From Anabaena azotica FACHB-119 (GTDB lineage: Bacteria; Cyanobacteriota; Cyanobacteriia; Cyanobacteriales; Nostocaceae), in the NCBI RefSeq assembly GCF_014697625.1, contig NZ_JACJSG010000008.1, positions 62,001 through 126,000 of the forward strand: a stretch of 64,000 nt of DNA, written 5' to 3'. Made by a program: the position numbers and the translations under genes. This document shows, piece after piece, positions 1 through 9,044 of the stretch (within the stretch, counting starts at the first letter, position 1; each line of letters begins with the position of its first letter). The notes below the pieces were generated by a model. The model had not been told where the DNA came from. It did not search any database and worked only from the letters and a program-made list of their open reading frames with translations.

Positions 1-2023
1 GCAATACATTGTAATGATATTGGAATGCTAAGACATCTTCCCAATTCCCTGTATCGAGTTCTTCCTTGGGTAGCAAGTCGGGGATGAGAAATCTACCATC
101 CTCCAAGGGAAAACAAAGTTCAAATTTCTGCATCATATCGACGATGAACAATTGCTTATTTTGGGGATAGCGGGGGTCATTAAGAATACGGTTTAGTTCA
201 GCACTATCCATCATGCCTTGACACTTAGTTAGAAGTCGATTATCGTTGAGAATTTTATAGACAGCGTTTGTCACCCATTCTGGATTTAAGACTCCCATCT
301 CTGCTAAACGAGGCTCATCATGAAAATTAAGAATAATACCCAGTTTATGTAGAAGTTCAATTAGGGTAATTTGACTAGTAGTATTAGCAATTTTTTCATC
401 CTGACACAACTTTTCGTACTCACTGTAGGGAATATAATCTTTTTTTAGTTGTTCTAGGTGGGTTTTAACTTGAAACCAGCTTTTGGGCAGTGGATCGTGA
501 ATATTTTCTAAATCAGCAATTTGTTGAGTGATGACTGACTGCAATTCGTTCAGTCCTCTCCCATCTTGACAAGAGACAGGGACAATATCTTTAATGTTAT
601 GGTATTTTTTACGTAGTCCAGCTTGGTCGAGGTCGAGGGGATGTTGGTCAATCTTATTACCAACAATAATGATAGGGGAATCGCCACCAAAACTTTGAAT
701 CATCTGTAGCCAGTATTCCAGTTCATTTTGCCGTTCATCTATCCGGGCATCAATTACTAACAGGTAAAGGCTACGTTTGGTCAGAAAAAACTGATGAGTG
801 GCGTGCATAATTTCCTGTCCGCCAAAGTCCCACATATTGAGACGAATAGACTGGTCATTGACGGAAATCTGCCAGTTTTTAATATTGATACCTTCAGTTT
901 TGCGCTCTTGGGAGTCGTAACTATTTTCAATCAGTCGTTTAACAAGAGAGGTTTTGCCTACACTGCCTTGTCCTACCAGCAATACCTTAGCTTCATTGAG
1001 GGGCTGTTTCTCCTCCGCTTGCAGAGAGAAATAGTAGTTGAGAATCTTGGATGGTTCATCTAAGCTATTACGTGAACTTCCTAAAATTTCCGGTGGTATC
1101 TGCAAGTTAGCATTACCATCACCGCGCAAATCTAACTTTTTGAGTTTAGTTAGTAGCTGTATTTGCGACGGTAGATTCATCAATTGATTATTTCTGATAT
1201 CCAGGGTTTCTAAATTGGTAAGTTGACCAATCACTGCTGGCAGCGTTGTCAGTTGATTTTCACTGAGGTAAAGCTGGCGGAGCTTGGAAAGTTCACTAAT
1301 CACTGCTGGCAGCGTTGTCAGTTGATTTTCACTGAGGTAAAGCTGGCGGAGCTTGGAAAGTTCACTAATCACTGCTGGCAGCGTTGTCAGTTGATTGCCA
1401 CTGAGGTCAAGCAGGCTGAGGTTGGTAAGTTGACCAATCACTGCTGGCAGCGTTGTCAGTTGATTGCCACCGAGGTCAAGCAGGCTGAGGTTGGTAAGTT
1501 GACCAATCTCTGCTGGCAGCGTTGTCAATTGATTGTTTCTGAGGTCAAGCAGGCTGAGGTTGGTAAGTTGACCAATCTCTGCTGGCAGCATTGTCAGTTG
1601 ATTTTCACTAAGGGAAAGCACGCTGAGGTTGGTAAGTTGACTAATCACTGCTGGCAGCGTTGTCAGTTGATTGTGACTGAGGTAAAGCTGGCGGAGCTTG
1701 GAAAGTTGACCAATCTCTGCTGGCAGCGTTGTCAGTTGATTTTCACCTAGGGAAAGCACGCTGAGGTTGGTAAGTTGACTAATCACTGCTGGTAGCATTG
1801 TCAGTTGATTGTCTCTGAGGTTAAGTTGGCTGAGGTTGGAAAGTTGTCCAATCTCTGCTGGCAGCTTTGTCAGTTGATTGTCTCTGAGGTTAAGTTGGCT
1901 GAGGTTGGAAAGTTGTCCAATCTCTGCTGGCAGCTTTGTCAAGCCTTTGCCAGAAAAGTCTAATATTGTGGCGTTGTCTCTGGCGGCTTGTCTGATGATT
2001 TGCAGCAGTTCTTCGTTGGTCAT
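1..2023 (-). CDS. ROCO protein: leucine-rich repeats, Roc GTPase, start of COR domain (partial, C-terminus off the left edge)
   Basis: The frame is open from an ATG at 2023 to the window edge (about 674 residues seen). After a short N-terminus come eleven near-identical 23-residue LRRs of the form LPAxIxxLxNLxxLxLxxNQLT, plus a diverged last one. Two neighbouring 69-nt units are identical. A Ras-like Roc domain follows: P-loop GQGSVGKTS near residue 351, switch II WDFGGQE and NKID. The start of a COR domain comes after about residue 520. ROCO proteins are GTP-regulated signalling proteins, often with effector domains further C-terminal, which cannot be seen here. There is no clear Shine-Dalgarno. 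An in-frame TAA lies 24 codons upstream with no other ATG between, so this start is the likely one. The bacterial role is unknown. Confidence 0.93.
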   Translation of the reverse strand, partial: MTNEELLQIIRQAARDNATILDFSGKGLTKLPAEIGQLSNLSQLNLRDNQLTKLPAEIGQLSNLSQLNLRDNQLTMLPAVISQLTNLSVLSLGENQLTTLPAEIGQLSKLRQLYLSHNQLTTLPAVISQLTNLSVLSLSENQLTMLPAEIGQLTNLSLLDLRNNQLTTLPAEIGQLTNLSLLDLGGNQLTTLPAVIGQLTNLSLLDLSGNQLTTLPAVISELSKLRQLYLSENQLTTLPAVISELSKLRQLYLSENQLTTLPAVIGQLTNLETLDIRNNQLMNLPSQIQLLTKLKKLDLRGDGNANLQIPPEILGSSRNSLDEPSKILNYYFSLQAEEKQPLNEAKVLLVGQGSVGKTSLVKRLIENSYDSQERKTEGINIKNWQISVNDQSIRLNMWDFGGQEIMHATHQFFLTKRSLYLLVIDARIDERQNELEYWLQMIQSFGGDSPIIIVGNKIDQHPLDLDQAGLRKKYHNIKDIVPVSCQDGRGLNELQSVITQQIADLENIHDPLPKSWFQVKTHLEQLKKDYIPYSEYEKLCQDEKIANTTSQITLIELLHKLGIILNFHDEPRLAEMGVLNPEWVTNAVYKILNDNRLLTKCQGMMDSAELNRILNDPRYPQNKQLFIVDMMQKFELCFPLEDGRFLIPDLLPKEELDTGNWEDVLAFQYHYNVL

Positions 2024-2813
2024 AGGTAGGGTTCCCAGCCAGTTGATGTCTGAGGCACAGATGATGGTGCGTATTTACACCAGCAAGAGATAGAGTTATT
2101 GAATAATTTAGCGTATATTAGCGGTGGCGTTAGCGCGATGTTGAATATCTCAATAATTCAAGTTCTACACAGGAAAGTTGCGCTTAAAAACAGATAAGTT
2201 TAGTTGGGAAAAATGAGCGATAATCGTGACTTTCCAAACAACCTCTGAGAGGTTGTTTGAAAAGTATTATTGCTGACATCAAAATCTTAAAGACCTAACC
2301 CCCCTACCCCCCTTCCCTACAAGGGAATAGCAGGGTGGTTTCATACAAAAAAAGAAAAATTTATCAGTTCTGATTTCTGGTGTTGTAGCAGAGATTTTGC
2401 CCTCTCTCCAAACCTCTCACGCCAGGCAAGCTCAAGTCGGGAAACCCGCCCACGCAACTGGCTCCCCCACGGGGGGAAAGGCTTTGAAAAAGACGAGTTT
2501 TTTTCTCTGATTGTATGAAACCACCCTGCCTTCCCTACAAGGGAATGGGGGTTTTAAAGCCTCTCCCCGCGTCGGGGAGAGGTTTGGAGAGGGGTCTTAA
2601 GTATATTTTGCATCTTTCCAAACAACCTCTAAGGCAACTGGTATACTTTGCACTTTGCCAAAGATCCTCTAAGCCATTGACATTTTTTTTGATTCTGACA
2701 AAATAATTGGGTTTAGTATTAACATTGATTAGGGAAAAATACCCCAAAATTTACTGATTCAACGCTATAGTTTTACGTTATTTTCCCATTCTGAAGAGTT
2801 ATTTTTGTAACCA
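2024..2813. other. Intergenic region without a supported gene
   Basis: This 790-bp gap separates two divergent genes and must hold both promoters. The middle (about 2280-2610) is made of repetitive DNA: C-rich CCCTAC/CCTCTCC stretches common between genes elsewhere in the window, and an inverted-repeat element flanked by an 18-bp direct repeat (listed separately). Short reading frames here are made of repeat sequence and look non-coding. The last 150 bp before the FAD oxidoreductase gene are AT-rich and free of repeats. Confidence 0.6.
2311..2546. mobile_element. Candidate MITE-like insertion with 17-bp inverted ends and 18-bp flanking direct repeat
   Basis: A perfect 17-bp inverted repeat (GCAGGGTGGTTTCATAC at 2330-2346, complement at 2513-2529) bounds a segment of 200 bp. 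The segment is bracketed by a perfect 18-bp direct repeat, CCTTCCCTACAAGGGAAT, at 2311-2328 and 2529-2546. The inside is non-coding and contains C-rich repeats. The layout is that of a non-autonomous element with a target duplication. An 18-bp duplication is long, however, so recombination between dispersed repeats is an alternative. Confidence 0.5.
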
Positions 2814-4754
2814 ATGAGTCTATTACCTAATTTGCCAGAATCTACCAATGTTTCGCGCCGCACGTTACTTAAGGTGTTTGGAGTTGGTGCAATTACTGGA
2901 GTAACAGGATACTCTAGATTTAGCAAGCCAAAACCAACTGTATTTCAAAAAGATACCTTGGATTTGCCCCGGTTACTGAATCAAGAAAAAAGTGTCGTAG
3001 TCATTGGGGGTGGTTTAGCGGGTTTAGCTTGTGCGTATGAATTGAGTCAACGGGGATTTGCTGTTACACTGGTAGAAAAATCACCACAACTAGGGGGAAA
3101 AATTGCCAGTTGGCAAATAGAGGCTGTTGGCGAAACTTTCAGGATGGAACATGGCTTTCATGGTTTTTTCCCGCAATACTACAACTTAAAAAGTATAGTG
3201 GCAGAATTGGGAATTAAAGAGAATTTCCAATCACTCAACTTTTATTCAGTGGTTTATCGTGGGGACAAGTACAAACCAGAAGTATTTCGTCCTAGCCATT
3301 CAGCTTTCCCTTGGAATATTATAGATTTAGCGATCGCTTCTCCCAACCGCTTCCAATGGGGGATTAATTTAACCAAAATCAAGCACTTACAAGTATTTCA
3401 AGCCATCACAGGTTTTCAGCGCGAAAAAAACTATCAGCGCTATGACAATATATCTGTTGCTGACTGGGTGAAAACAGAATTTCCTCAAGGTTTATATGAC
3501 TTGTATTTTCTCCCCTTTGCTAAATCTAGCTTGAATGCACCCGATGTTATGAGTGTGGGAGAACTCATGCAATTCTTCCATTTTTACTTTTTTGGCAACC
3601 CAGAAGGGCTAGCTTTTAATGGTACAAAAGATGATATGGGGACAAGTTTAGTCCAACCCATTGCCAAGAATGTGAAAAATAACGGTGGTAAAATTATCAC
3701 TGATGCTACAGTCAGCGAAATTATCGCTGAAGATGGCAGAATAAAAGGTTTAAAATATTATGTTGGCAGTAACCAAAACAATGTACCTTTTTGGGTAAAA
3801 CGTAACTCAATTATTACCGACGAAAAAACAGCATATTTTGGTGCAGCCGATGAAGTATTTGCTGTAGAATCTGGTAGTGATACAGCAATTTCTTTAACTT
3901 GTACTCATCAAGGATGTACTGTCAAAAAAGCGGCAAATGGTAACTTCCGTTGCCCTTGTCATGGGGCTGAGTTTGCGGCTGATGGTAAAGTGTTAAAAGG
4001 CCCAGCCAAGCGCAATTTACAAAAGTTGCAAGTTGTGCAGAAACAAAACGAAGAGTTACAACTGGTAGCTGCAACTAATGATGCGCCTTTACCAGAGACA
4101 ATTAGTGCAGATTATTATGTATTTGCTACTGATGTGCCTGGGGTGCAACAATTATTTAAGCAAATTAATGGAGATATAGATCCGATAGTGCGATCGCAAG
4201 TGGAAAAATTAAGTATTGCTGATCCTTTTGCTGTTTGTCGTTTTTGGTTTGACCAAGATTTTGAGTGGGAACAAAGTAATTTTACTTCCTTATCCGGCTA
4301 CCGTTTAACCGACAGCATCACTTTATATCATCGCATTCAGCAGCAATTTATCGACTGGTCACAACGCACTGGTGGTAGTGTGGTAGAGTTACACGCTTAC
4401 TGTTATAAAGAGAAAGAATTTCCCACTCAAGAGGCTTTACTAACTACCTTTGAAACGGAATTATATGATATAGTTCCTAAGTTGAAACAAGCCAAACTAC
4501 TGCATCGGGAATTGGTAAATCAACATAATTTTTCTGGTTATCCACCAAATAGTTATGGTGAACGTCCCGAAACAAGTACCAATATATCTAACTTGGTGTT
4601 TGCTGGTGACTGGGTAAAAATGCCTTTCCCTTGCGGTTTAATGGAAAGGGCTGTTAGTAGTGGTTTATTAGCAGCCAATGAAATTTTACACCGCGAAGCT
4701 TTGCAGAGGCGATCGCTTCTTTCAGTGAATCCAGAGGGGTTGTTGCAAATTTAG
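2814..4754 (+). CDS. FAD-dependent amine-oxidase/phytoene-desaturase-like oxidoreductase with an inserted Rieske [2Fe-2S] domain
   Basis: 646 residues. The N-terminus has a twin-arginine-like leader (SRRTLLKVFGVGAITG, residues 14-29), suggesting folded export to the lumen or periplasm, or a membrane anchor. The Rossmann FAD motif VVVIGGGLAGLACAYELSQRG (split here as GGGLAG at 65-70) is followed by a GGKIASW motif typical of carotenoid desaturases and amine oxidases. A Rieske centre is inserted at about 345-400: C363-T-H365-QGC368 and C380-P-C382-H383. Its C/H ligands plus two extra cysteines match the disulfide-bearing cytochrome b6f type. The C-terminal NLVFAGDWVKMPFPCGLMERAVSSG segment closes the FAD site. 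Substrate is unknown; a role in carotenoid or other isoprenoid redox chemistry is inference from the family. Confidence 0.9.
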   Translation: MSLLPNLPESTNVSRRTLLKVFGVGAITGVTGYSRFSKPKPTVFQKDTLDLPRLLNQEKSVVVIGGGLAGLACAYELSQRGFAVTLVEKSPQLGGKIASWQIEAVGETFRMEHGFHGFFPQYYNLKSIVAELGIKENFQSLNFYSVVYRGDKYKPEVFRPSHSAFPWNIIDLAIASPNRFQWGINLTKIKHLQVFQAITGFQREKNYQRYDNISVADWVKTEFPQGLYDLYFLPFAKSSLNAPDVMSVGELMQFFHFYFFGNPEGLAFNGTKDDMGTSLVQPIAKNVKNNGGKIITDATVSEIIAEDGRIKGLKYYVGSNQNNVPFWVKRNSIITDEKTAYFGAADEVFAVESGSDTAISLTCTHQGCTVKKAANGNFRCPCHGAEFAADGKVLKGPAKRNLQKLQVVQKQNEELQLVAATNDAPLPETISADYYVFATDVPGVQQLFKQINGDIDPIVRSQVEKLSIADPFAVCRFWFDQDFEWEQSNFTSLSGYRLTDSITLYHRIQQQFIDWSQRTGGSVVELHAYCYKEKEFPTQEALLTTFETELYDIVPKLKQAKLLHRELVNQHNFSGYPPNSYGERPETSTNISNLVFAGDWVKMPFPCGLMERAVSSGLLAANEILHREALQRRSLLSVNPEGLLQI

Positions 4755-5215
4755 CAGATTAGGGGACAGGGGACAGGGGACAGGGTACAGTTTAGTAGTG
4801 GCGTGGCAAGCCTAAACTTGTGCATTAGCGAAAAATCTATCATCTTGTTCATCTGCGTTCATCTGCGTTCATCTGCGTTCAAATTTATCCAAACCTATTG
4901 CCACATTTTAGCCTTGCCAGTCCAGTAGGGTGCGTTATGGCGAAGCGTAACGCCAACGTGAGTTCGATGAACCTCTCCCTCCCAACCTCCCTCTCTCTTG
5001 AAAAGTTCTGATCGGAGGAAACCTCCGCTCAGACTTTTCGCTCCTAAAAGGCGTTCGCGTAGCGTCTCCGTCAGGAGAGGGGTTGGGGGTGAGGTCAAAA
5101 CAACGCTTGTCGAACTCACGTTAACGCACCAATAAATATGGTGCGTTACGGCTAATATTTACTTTCACAAACTCATAAATTCCTTACACAGCCGTAACAC
5201 ACCCTACCTAAATTT
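4755..5215. other. Intergenic repeat-rich region between convergent genes
   Basis: No gene is supported. The region starts with tandem GGGGACA units (about 4762-4790), then three copies of CATCTGCGTT (about 4848-4880), then Nostoc-type dispersed repeats (GGCGTTCGCGTAGCG at about 5049). A GGTGCGTTACGGC / GCCGTAACACACC inverted pair lies near 5140-5205 and could act as the hemN transcript end. The frame at 4895-5119 on the minus strand is made wholly of such repeats. Confidence 0.55.
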
Positions 5216-6598
5216 TTAGATAGTTCGAGAGAATTGCTTGTCTTGCACATGATGATAAATATCAAAGACAACAGCAATATTTCTAACTAACAATCTACCA
5301 ATTTCTGTGACTTGAATATGTTTGCTTGCAAGATTAACTAAACCATCAGCTTCAAGTGGTTTTAATGCGTCTAATTCCTGTGCAAAATACTCATCAAAAT
5401 TGATATGATACTTTTCTTCAATTTCTGGTTTATGCAGATAAAAGTTAGACATGATGCACATAATCACGTCTCGCCTGAGAATATCATCGCTGGTGAGTTT
5501 GATACCTTTACTAATAGGTAAATTATTGCTTGCTACTGCTTGGTAATACTCTTTTAACTGCTTATGATTTTGCACATAAGTATCATGCAGCATACTAATA
5601 GATGTTGCACCAAAGCCTAAGAGTTCTGTACCTGCGTGGGTGGTGTAGCCTTGGAAGTTACGTTGTAGGGTGCGATTACGTTGAGCGATCGCTAATTCAT
5701 CGTTAGGTTTGGCAAAATGATCCATGCCAATAAATAGATACTGACTATTAGTCAGTTCTTCAATAGTCATTTTCAAAATTTCTAACTTTTCCTGTGGCTC
5801 TGGCAATGCTTCCACAGGAATATTTTTCTGTGCTGGTTTCAACCAAGGGACGTAGGCAAAATTAAAAACTACAATCCTGTCGGGATCTAACGCCACGGTT
5901 TTCTTCACAGTTTCCCGAAAAGTTTGTAAGTTTTGATGGGGTAAACCATAAATCAAATCTACATTTACACTGTCAAATTCAGCCGCTTTAATCCAACTCA
6001 TCACATTAAATAACATCTCTTCTGGTTGGATGCGGTTAACAGCTACCTGCACTTGGGGATTAAAATCTTGAATGCCAAAACTGATGCGATTAAAGCCAAT
6101 ATCGCGTAAAAAGAAAATGTATTCTTGATCAACGTAGCGCGGGTTAATTTCAATGGAAACTTCTGCTTGTGGGTCAATTTGGAAATGACTGGTGATATTC
6201 TGCCACAAGAATTGTACTTGCTGAGGTTCTAAATAATTAGGTGTACCACCACCCCAATGAACTTGCAAAACTTTTCTATCAACATTAATCAAGTTAGCTG
6301 TATGCTTGATTTCTTTTACCAGATGCTCTAAGTAGGGTTTGGCAATATTCTTGTTGTTAGAAATTACCGTATTACAGCCGCAAAAGTAACAAGAACTTTG
6401 ACAAAAAGGAATGTGGAAATACAAAGATAGCGGTGATTCACGTTGATTAGAAGCGGCGATCGCACTTTGATAGTCGGCGGCGGTACATCCTTCACTTAAC
6501 TGTGTAGCGGGTGGGTAACTCGTATATCTAGGTGCAGGAGTATCATATTTTTTGATCATGTCTAGATCAAACTTGACACCAGGGGATACAAAAACCAT
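5216..6598 (-). CDS. hemN: Oxygen-independent coproporphyrinogen III dehydrogenase
   Basis: 460 residues. This radical-SAM enzyme decarboxylates coproporphyrinogen III to protoporphyrinogen IX without O2 (heme and chlorophyll pathway, cytosol). The N-terminal YDTPAPRYTSYPPA motif and the cluster FHIPFCQSSCYFCGC (C66, C70, C73 plus the HemN-type C75) are present, followed by GGGTPNYL. Full-family motifs such as FNRISFGIQDFNPQVQ are intact. The frame could open with TTG at 6610, but a strong GGAGG lies 7 nt before the ATG at 6598, so I chose that start. It lies 520 bp upstream of the heme oxygenase stop in the same orientation but with repeats between, so co-transcription is uncertain. In cyanobacteria such genes are typically induced at low oxygen. 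Confidence 0.95.
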   Translation of the reverse strand: MVFVSPGVKFDLDMIKKYDTPAPRYTSYPPATQLSEGCTAADYQSAIAASNQRESPLSLYFHIPFCQSSCYFCGCNTVISNNKNIAKPYLEHLVKEIKHTANLINVDRKVLQVHWGGGTPNYLEPQQVQFLWQNITSHFQIDPQAEVSIEINPRYVDQEYIFFLRDIGFNRISFGIQDFNPQVQVAVNRIQPEEMLFNVMSWIKAAEFDSVNVDLIYGLPHQNLQTFRETVKKTVALDPDRIVVFNFAYVPWLKPAQKNIPVEALPEPQEKLEILKMTIEELTNSQYLFIGMDHFAKPNDELAIAQRNRTLQRNFQGYTTHAGTELLGFGATSISMLHDTYVQNHKQLKEYYQAVASNNLPISKGIKLTSDDILRRDVIMCIMSNFYLHKPEIEEKYHINFDEYFAQELDALKPLEADGLVNLASKHIQVTEIGRLLVRNIAVVFDIYHHVQDKQFSRTI

Positions 6599-7118
6599 CA
6601 AAACCTCCAAGGTACTGCAACCACACCCCTTAGTGTCGCTACAAGGGACTCAAAATACCTTAGAAATCTGGCTACAAAATTCAACAACGCTTATTTATAG
6701 CAGGGGACAGGGAACAGGGTGGAAATTCTGTTTTTACAGAAAATTTTTACCTTATTCACCTGCAATCGGCTGTATTATCTTGTTGAATTTTCGGCAAATG
6801 ATATTTTGATTTCCGTCATAACTAACTAGTGGTTGGTTATATAGGTGTAGGGAACAAGCAATTTGTTTTTTTGAAGCACCGCAAATTGCCAAGACAAGCC
6901 TGATTTTCTAGCTGCTTTTTAGTGTAGATATCAAAGCCAGCGCATGATGTGTTGAGTGAACAAATGCGGGATTGGGGACTGGGGAAAGGGGAAAGGGTAA
7001 AGGGGAAAGGGTAAAGGGGAAAGGGTAAAGTTAATAATTTCTCTCTCATCTCCCCCATCTCCCGGTTGGTGAGCGCAGTCGAACCACATCTCCCCCCATT
7101 CCCCTAACCCCTAACCTC
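6599..7118. other. Intergenic region with GGGGAAAGGGTAAA and CATCTCCC tandem repeats
   Basis: No gene is supported. About 6960-7110 consists of purine-rich tandem units (GGGGAAAGGGTAAA type) followed by CTCATCTCCC-type units. These are the same short tandem repeats seen near 27.1, 34.6 and 56.05 kb. The first 300 bp carry a GGGGACAGGGA stretch and otherwise unique AT-rich sequence that presumably includes the hemN promoter. Confidence 0.5.
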
Positions 7119-7832
7119 TCACATTACAGGCGCTTCAGTGCTACCTGGGTTATGGGTGTTAGTCAAGTTATTAAATACTGCTTGACCCAAAGCTTTAATT
7201 AAATTGGCTTCTAAGTCTTTAGCCATTTGCATATTGAATTGGAATGCACTAACGGCTTCGGTAACAATTTTATCAGCCGTGGCTTCATCAACTGGTATAG
7301 AGTCTAATGCTTGTCGATACTTGTCTTTAAATGCTTTTTTGTCGGGGATTTGCTCGAAGTTATAAAAAGATGTACCCTCATAGCCAGATAGCTTGAGGGT
7401 TGACTGAGCAACTTTTTGTAACATCTGACCGCCGGAAAGGTCGCCCATGTAGCGGGTGTAGGTATGACCAATTAATAATGCAGGTGCGGTGGCGGCAAGT
7501 TCTCGAATATGCTTGATATAAGTTTGGGCGCTAGGTGAGGGTGAAATCAGGTTGCGCCAGTCATGGCCATAATAAAACATCATGTCCTTTTCTAAGGAGG
7601 TTTGGCGATTTAGTTCGGGAAAATAAATTGGTGCGATCGCCGGATTATTTACATGACTTTTGATAGCTGCTTCTAGTTCAGTGTATACAAAATACAAGTT
7701 GCTTAAAAATTTGGCGAAACTTTCTCTATCTACCACACCTTTCAAAAAACACTTCATGAATCCCACGTTTTCTGCTGCTGTGTGTGCTTTTTGAGTGCCA
7801 GAGCGCAGTTTAATGGCTAGATTGCTACTCAT
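7119..7832 (-). CDS. ho1: Heme oxygenase (biliverdin-producing)
   Basis: 237 residues, the usual length. The enzyme opens heme to biliverdin IX-alpha, CO and iron using ferredoxin, the first step to phycobilins and phytochrome chromophore. The proximal histidine is H17 in GTQKAHTAAENVGFMKC, and the distal-helix GDLSGGQ motif lies near residue 132. The frame is open to a TTG seven codons earlier, but AAGGAAG sits 6 nt before the ATG at 7832, giving MSSNLAIKLR, which matches family N-termini. Whether it is the constitutive HO1 or the low-oxygen HO2 paralogue cannot be settled from sequence alone. Proximity to hemN and nifJ suggests attention to the latter. Confidence 0.93.
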   Translation of the reverse strand: MSSNLAIKLRSGTQKAHTAAENVGFMKCFLKGVVDRESFAKFLSNLYFVYTELEAAIKSHVNNPAIAPIYFPELNRQTSLEKDMMFYYGHDWRNLISPSPSAQTYIKHIRELAATAPALLIGHTYTRYMGDLSGGQMLQKVAQSTLKLSGYEGTSFYNFEQIPDKKAFKDKYRQALDSIPVDEATADKIVTEAVSAFQFNMQMAKDLEANLIKALGQAVFNNLTNTHNPGSTEAPVM

Positions 7833-8229
7833 TTTTGCTTCCTTGTTATTCAAGCGCCAGATTTTAGACAGCCACTACCAAGGCCGTCAATTTACGGTCA
7901 ATACCAGAGTTCTGAGGATTTTTGTTCTGGATGTAGAGAGGAGTTGTATGAATCTATCTAGCAATTACCACTGCTCATATAGATTCAGACTGTTTTTAGC
8001 CCCAAAACCATTTAACTATTAATGTCTTTATAACTATACGGCTATTAATAATTTTTTATATTTGTCTTAATTTGACGACACAAAACTATAGGGGAGACGG
8101 GCTAAGGGTGTCTATTTTACTTCATGAGAGACTAAAACTGTCCAAATTCCCCTCCAGGGAGGGGTTAGGGGTGGGTTTCAATCCCCCTGTGAGAGACTAA
8201 GACTGTCCAAATTCCCCTCCAGGGAGGGG
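7833..8229. other. Upstream region of heme oxygenase plus duplicated CCCTCC-AGGGAGG repeat
   Basis: The first 250 bp are unique and AT-rich and must hold the heme oxygenase promoter. From about 8125 the motif ACTAAGACTGTCCAAATTCC-CCTCC-AGGGAGGGGTTAGGGGTGGGTTT occurs twice (about 8129-8180 and 8186-8243). Its CCTCC/GGAGG core can form a hairpin. The second copy runs into the 3' end of the DUF559 gene. No coding potential is seen. Confidence 0.5.
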
Positions 8230-8601
8230 TTAGGGGTGGGTTTTAATCCACTCCTCAATCACCGCCAAAACCCCCTCTACCTCACGGCAAACATCCTCTT
8301 CACGAAAGCGCAAAAATCTCACTCCCAAAGCTTCTAAACGCGCTTGTCTTTCCATGTCGCGCTCTTGTGCTTCTTGACTATCATGACAATAGCCGTCAAC
8401 CTCAATTGCCAACATCAACTCTTTACAATAAAAGTCCACAATAAATTGATCGATAGGACGTTGGCGATCAAAATCATAACCACACATTTGCTTATCTTTA
8501 AGATATTTCCAAAGAGTTATTTCCCCTGGGGTCATGTTTTGGCGAAGTTGTTTAGCTTTCTCTTTTAAGAGTGGATTGTAGGGAATAATCTTATTTGGCA
8601 T
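8230..8601 (-). CDS. DUF559 (Vsr/MTES_1575-like) endonuclease-fold protein
   Basis: 123 residues with the DUF559 pattern: LKEKAKQLRQNMTPGEITLWKYLK, then RQRPIDQFIVDFYC, then the PD-(D/E)XK core LAIEVDGYCHD and RLEALGVRFLRFREEDV. The family is related to very-short-patch-repair endonucleases and is scattered in mobile fashion across cyanobacteria; the substrate is unknown. The stop codon and last few residues (IKTHP-TAA) are read from the dispersed AACCCACCCCTAACCCCTCC repeat, so the true ancestral C-terminus may have been different. The gene is flanked on both sides by that repeat. Confidence 0.85.
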   Translation of the reverse strand: MPNKIIPYNPLLKEKAKQLRQNMTPGEITLWKYLKDKQMCGYDFDRQRPIDQFIVDFYCKELMLAIEVDGYCHDSQEAQERDMERQARLEALGVRFLRFREEDVCREVEGVLAVIEEWIKTHP

Positions 8602-9044
8602 GGGTTTTTAAAGGTGCTAATGGGATATTTAACCCACCCCTAACCCCTCCCTGGAGGGGAAAAAGAGAGTTAAATTGTTTCAGGGATGGGATATTTAACC
8701 CACCCCTAACTCCTCCCTGGAGGGGAAAAAGAGAGTTAAATTGTTTCAGGGATGGGATATTTAACCCACCCCTAACCCCCTTTCAAGGGCAGGCTTTTTT
8801 TATTAGACAAATTTTTGGGCTTTTAAAACCAAAATTATTGTCTGAACAGTTAAAACTACGTTTCATAATTGAGAATATTCTCAACTATTTATCGAAGGTT
8901 TAAAAACCTGCCCTTGAAAGCCCCTAACCCCTCCCTGGAGGGGAAAAAGAGAGTGGGATTGTTTTAGGGATGGGATATTTAACCCACCCCTAACCCCTCC
9001 CTGGAGGGGAATAAAGGACAGGAATTGTTTTAGGGAAGGGGGGA
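8602..9044. repeat. Tandem array of about 65-bp ACCCACCCCTAACCCCTCCCTGGAGGGG repeats
   Basis: Units of roughly 65 bp (GGGATATTTAACCCACCCCT... ending AGTTAAATTGTTTCA) follow one another at about 8622, 8687, 8752, and again after an insertion at about 8921 and 8965. Each unit has a CCCTCC-CTGGAGGGG hairpin core. The array is interrupted by a 141-bp inverted-repeat element (listed separately). Open frames through it are repeat translations and not genes. Similar single units occur at 8140-8240, inside nifJ at 14466, and at 34640. Confidence 0.8.
8780..8920. mobile_element. 141-bp MITE with about 19-bp inverted ends and 11-bp target duplication
   Basis: Ends CTTTCAAGGGCAGG (from 8780) and CCTGCCCTTGAAAG (to 8920) form a terminal inverted repeat of about 19 bp with one difference. 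The inside is AT-rich and non-coding. The element interrupts the 65-bp repeat array and is flanked on both sides by CCCCTAACCCC (8769-8779 and 8921-8931), as expected for a target-site duplication. No transposase is nearby, so an autonomous partner elsewhere would have mobilised it. Confidence 0.7.

Noticed and set aside
1223..1750. Plus-strand frame of 175 codons with a repeating TNHCWQRCQL pattern
   Set aside because: It is the antisense reading of the LRR units of the ROCO gene; the periodicity comes from that gene.
4895..5119. Minus-strand 74-codon frame
   Set aside because: Made of dispersed intergenic repeats.
8595..8903. Plus-strand frame across the repeat array
   Set aside because: It translates tandem 65-bp repeats and the MITE; no conserved protein pattern.
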